NCBI RefSeq assembly: GCF_041380235.1 | Contig: NZ_JBGIYY010000011.1 | Span: 1-64,000, forward strand | DNA length: 64,000 nt | Source of the DNA: Glaciecola sp041380235 | GTDB taxonomy: Bacteria; Pseudomonadota; Gammaproteobacteria; Enterobacterales; Alteromonadaceae | Reading direction: 5' to 3' | Part shown: in pieces, positions 63,200 through 64,000 of the stretch | Layout: every line of letters starts with the position of its first letter | Position numbering within the stretch: position 1 is the stretch's first letter | Made by a program: the position numbers and the translations under genes | Notes under the pieces: generated by a model | What the model saw: only the letters and a program-made list of their open reading frames with translations | What the model was told of the DNA's origin: nothing | Databases searched by the model: none

Positions 63200-63795
63200 T
63201 ACGCGGCCCCTTTCATAAGGTGACTGATACAAGCAGTGACAACTTTCTTTTGTTGTTCCGCTAGCTTAATTGTTGCTTGATAAGCTTGGTTACTTGCATT
63301 AAAGAGCTCAGCAATTTCATGCTGCTTACTTGGTTCTGGCAGTTCAATCTTCATCTTTTTGATGTTTGATAAGTTTATATTCTTAATTGTTGCGCCTGTA
63401 CTAGTAGCATCTAACATGCTCTGACCAGTCACTGAGTTAAAGTAGGCTACAAGTACCTCGCCAAGTAATTCATTGTTGTTTGGTCTTAGTAAGATAAAGT
63501 TAGCAGATGCAATTACATTAAGTTTGGCAATATTTGCGGTTACGTAACCCGCTCTAATTGAATTGCCTTTTGCAAGAAGCACTACATCACCTTCTTGTAA
63601 TAGAAAGCGCTGGATATTCTTACCGTCTTTTATTGTTACTTGGCTAAGATGTTGCTCAATAATTTCGCCGTTTAGGTTTACAGAGCTACCTGTTAGCAAA
63701 TTTAACGCTTCTTGAGCACGGCTTTCGTTCTTTTCAAATAGTGCGTTAGTAGCACCGGTGGTTAATTCATTACATAACGCCTCGATAGTTTTCAT
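63199..63795 (-). CDS. Half-size HsdS-like specificity protein
   Basis: A 198-residue protein with one target-recognition domain (HLSQVTIKDGK...RFLLQEGDVVLLAKGNSIRAGYV..., then IELPEPSKQHEIAELFNASN) and one C-terminal helix. Full HsdS proteins have two such units, so this one may dimerise or pair with a methylase-like partner. It is the first gene of the seven-gene operon, with AAAGGGGA before the ATG. It could also be a duplicated S fragment used as an accessory, but it is an intact frame. Confidence 0.75.
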   Translation of the reverse strand: MKTIEALCNELTTGATNALFEKNESRAQEALNLLTGSSVNLNGEIIEQHLSQVTIKDGKNIQRFLLQEGDVVLLAKGNSIRAGYVTANIAKLNVIASANFILLRPNNNELLGEVLVAYFNSVTGQSMLDATSTGATIKNINLSNIKKMKIELPEPSKQHEIAELFNASNQAYQATIKLAEQQKKVVTACISHLMKGAA

Positions 63796-63893
63796 ATTAA
63801 TCCCCTTTCGTTTTCAACCTACGAATTAAGTTGTTGGGGTGATATTAGTCAAAACAGAAGATTAGCGCAAGTAGTTTTTTGAATTATCTTAAA

Positions 63894-63930
63894 TCGTACT
63901 TATAATACGAATGAAAAATGTTGTTTTGAA
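63894..63930 (-). promoter_or_regulatory. Candidate promoter and operator of the defence operon
   Basis: Leftward, TTCAAA and TATTAT are separated by 17 bases (63902-63930). A perfect inverted repeat TCGTA-N7-TACGA (63894-63910) overlaps the -10, a natural site for a repressor. The predicted start is about 100 bases before the half-HsdS gene. Nothing else is seen from here to the window end. Confidence 0.45.
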
Positions 63931-64000
63931 AATACAACAAAAATCATTGAACTATTGTATTTTTGTAGGGGATCTTCACTTATATAGATAGACATTTTTT

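Noticed and set aside
1..64000. CRISPR array, tRNA, rRNA or insertion sequence
   Set aside because: No regularly spaced repeats, cloverleaf, rRNA-like stretch or transposase frame was recognised by eye.

Overview
The window reads as a chromosomal segment of a gammaproteobacterium, most likely a marine Alteromonadales (Alteromonadaceae-like). This is inferred from the gmk-rpoZ-spoT-ridA-trmH-recG neighbourhood, the hemC-hemD-hemX-hemY operon, and general codon and product similarity. No rRNA or tRNA gene and no CRISPR array was seen.

Region 1 (about 0.3-27 kb) is ordinary core genome: RecQ helicase, a membrane diguanylate cyclase, a bacterial homologue of eukaryotic protein arginine methyltransferases, peptidoglycan recycling (nagZ, anmK), an HTH-REC regulator, the haem operon, an esterase, the gmk-rpoZ-spoT-ridA-trmH block, a peroxiredoxin-like protein, a long-form isocitrate dehydrogenase with a divergent LysR regulator, recG, D-lactate dehydrogenase, rsmJ, a Prx5-type peroxiredoxin and a nei-type DNA glycosylase.

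Region 2 (about 27-43 kb) is a complete assimilatory nitrate locus, all on the minus strand except mobA. It holds nirB-nirD-nasA-cobA-trpD2-like, then nasT-nasS, then nrtA-nrtB-nrtD-porin, with mobA divergent from nirB. Both nirB and nrtA are preceded by the same stack of signals: an NtrC-like dyad, a sigma-54-like -24/-12 promoter, and a leader RNA with two hexaloop hairpins (A at loop position 1, G at position 4) running into a rho-independent terminator. That is the binding target of ANTAR antiterminators such as the NasT encoded between the two operons. Nitrogen limitation (NtrC/sigma-54) and nitrate sensing (NasS/NasT) would therefore both be needed to express the pathway.

Region 3 (about 44.3-64 kb) is visibly more A+T-rich and looks acquired. 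It begins exactly where an M14-family deacylase gene has lost its 5' part, and a full-length homologue lies 5 kb further on. Between them is a tight three-gene operon: a two-TM protein with a GATase-like N-terminus and toroid-like repeats, a hexapeptide acyltransferase, and a NagA-type deacetylase. I cannot match it to a known system. Next come a winged-helix-like/SF2-helicase pair, an XRE regulator, and a seven-gene defence operon: half-size hsdS, an N6-methylase-like gene with EPPF in place of NPPF, hsdM, hsdS, SIR2, HerA and hsdR. The SIR2-HerA pair is a known antiphage module nested inside the type I restriction operon. The best candidates for something undescribed are the three-gene operon and the EPPF-methylase/half-HsdS pair.
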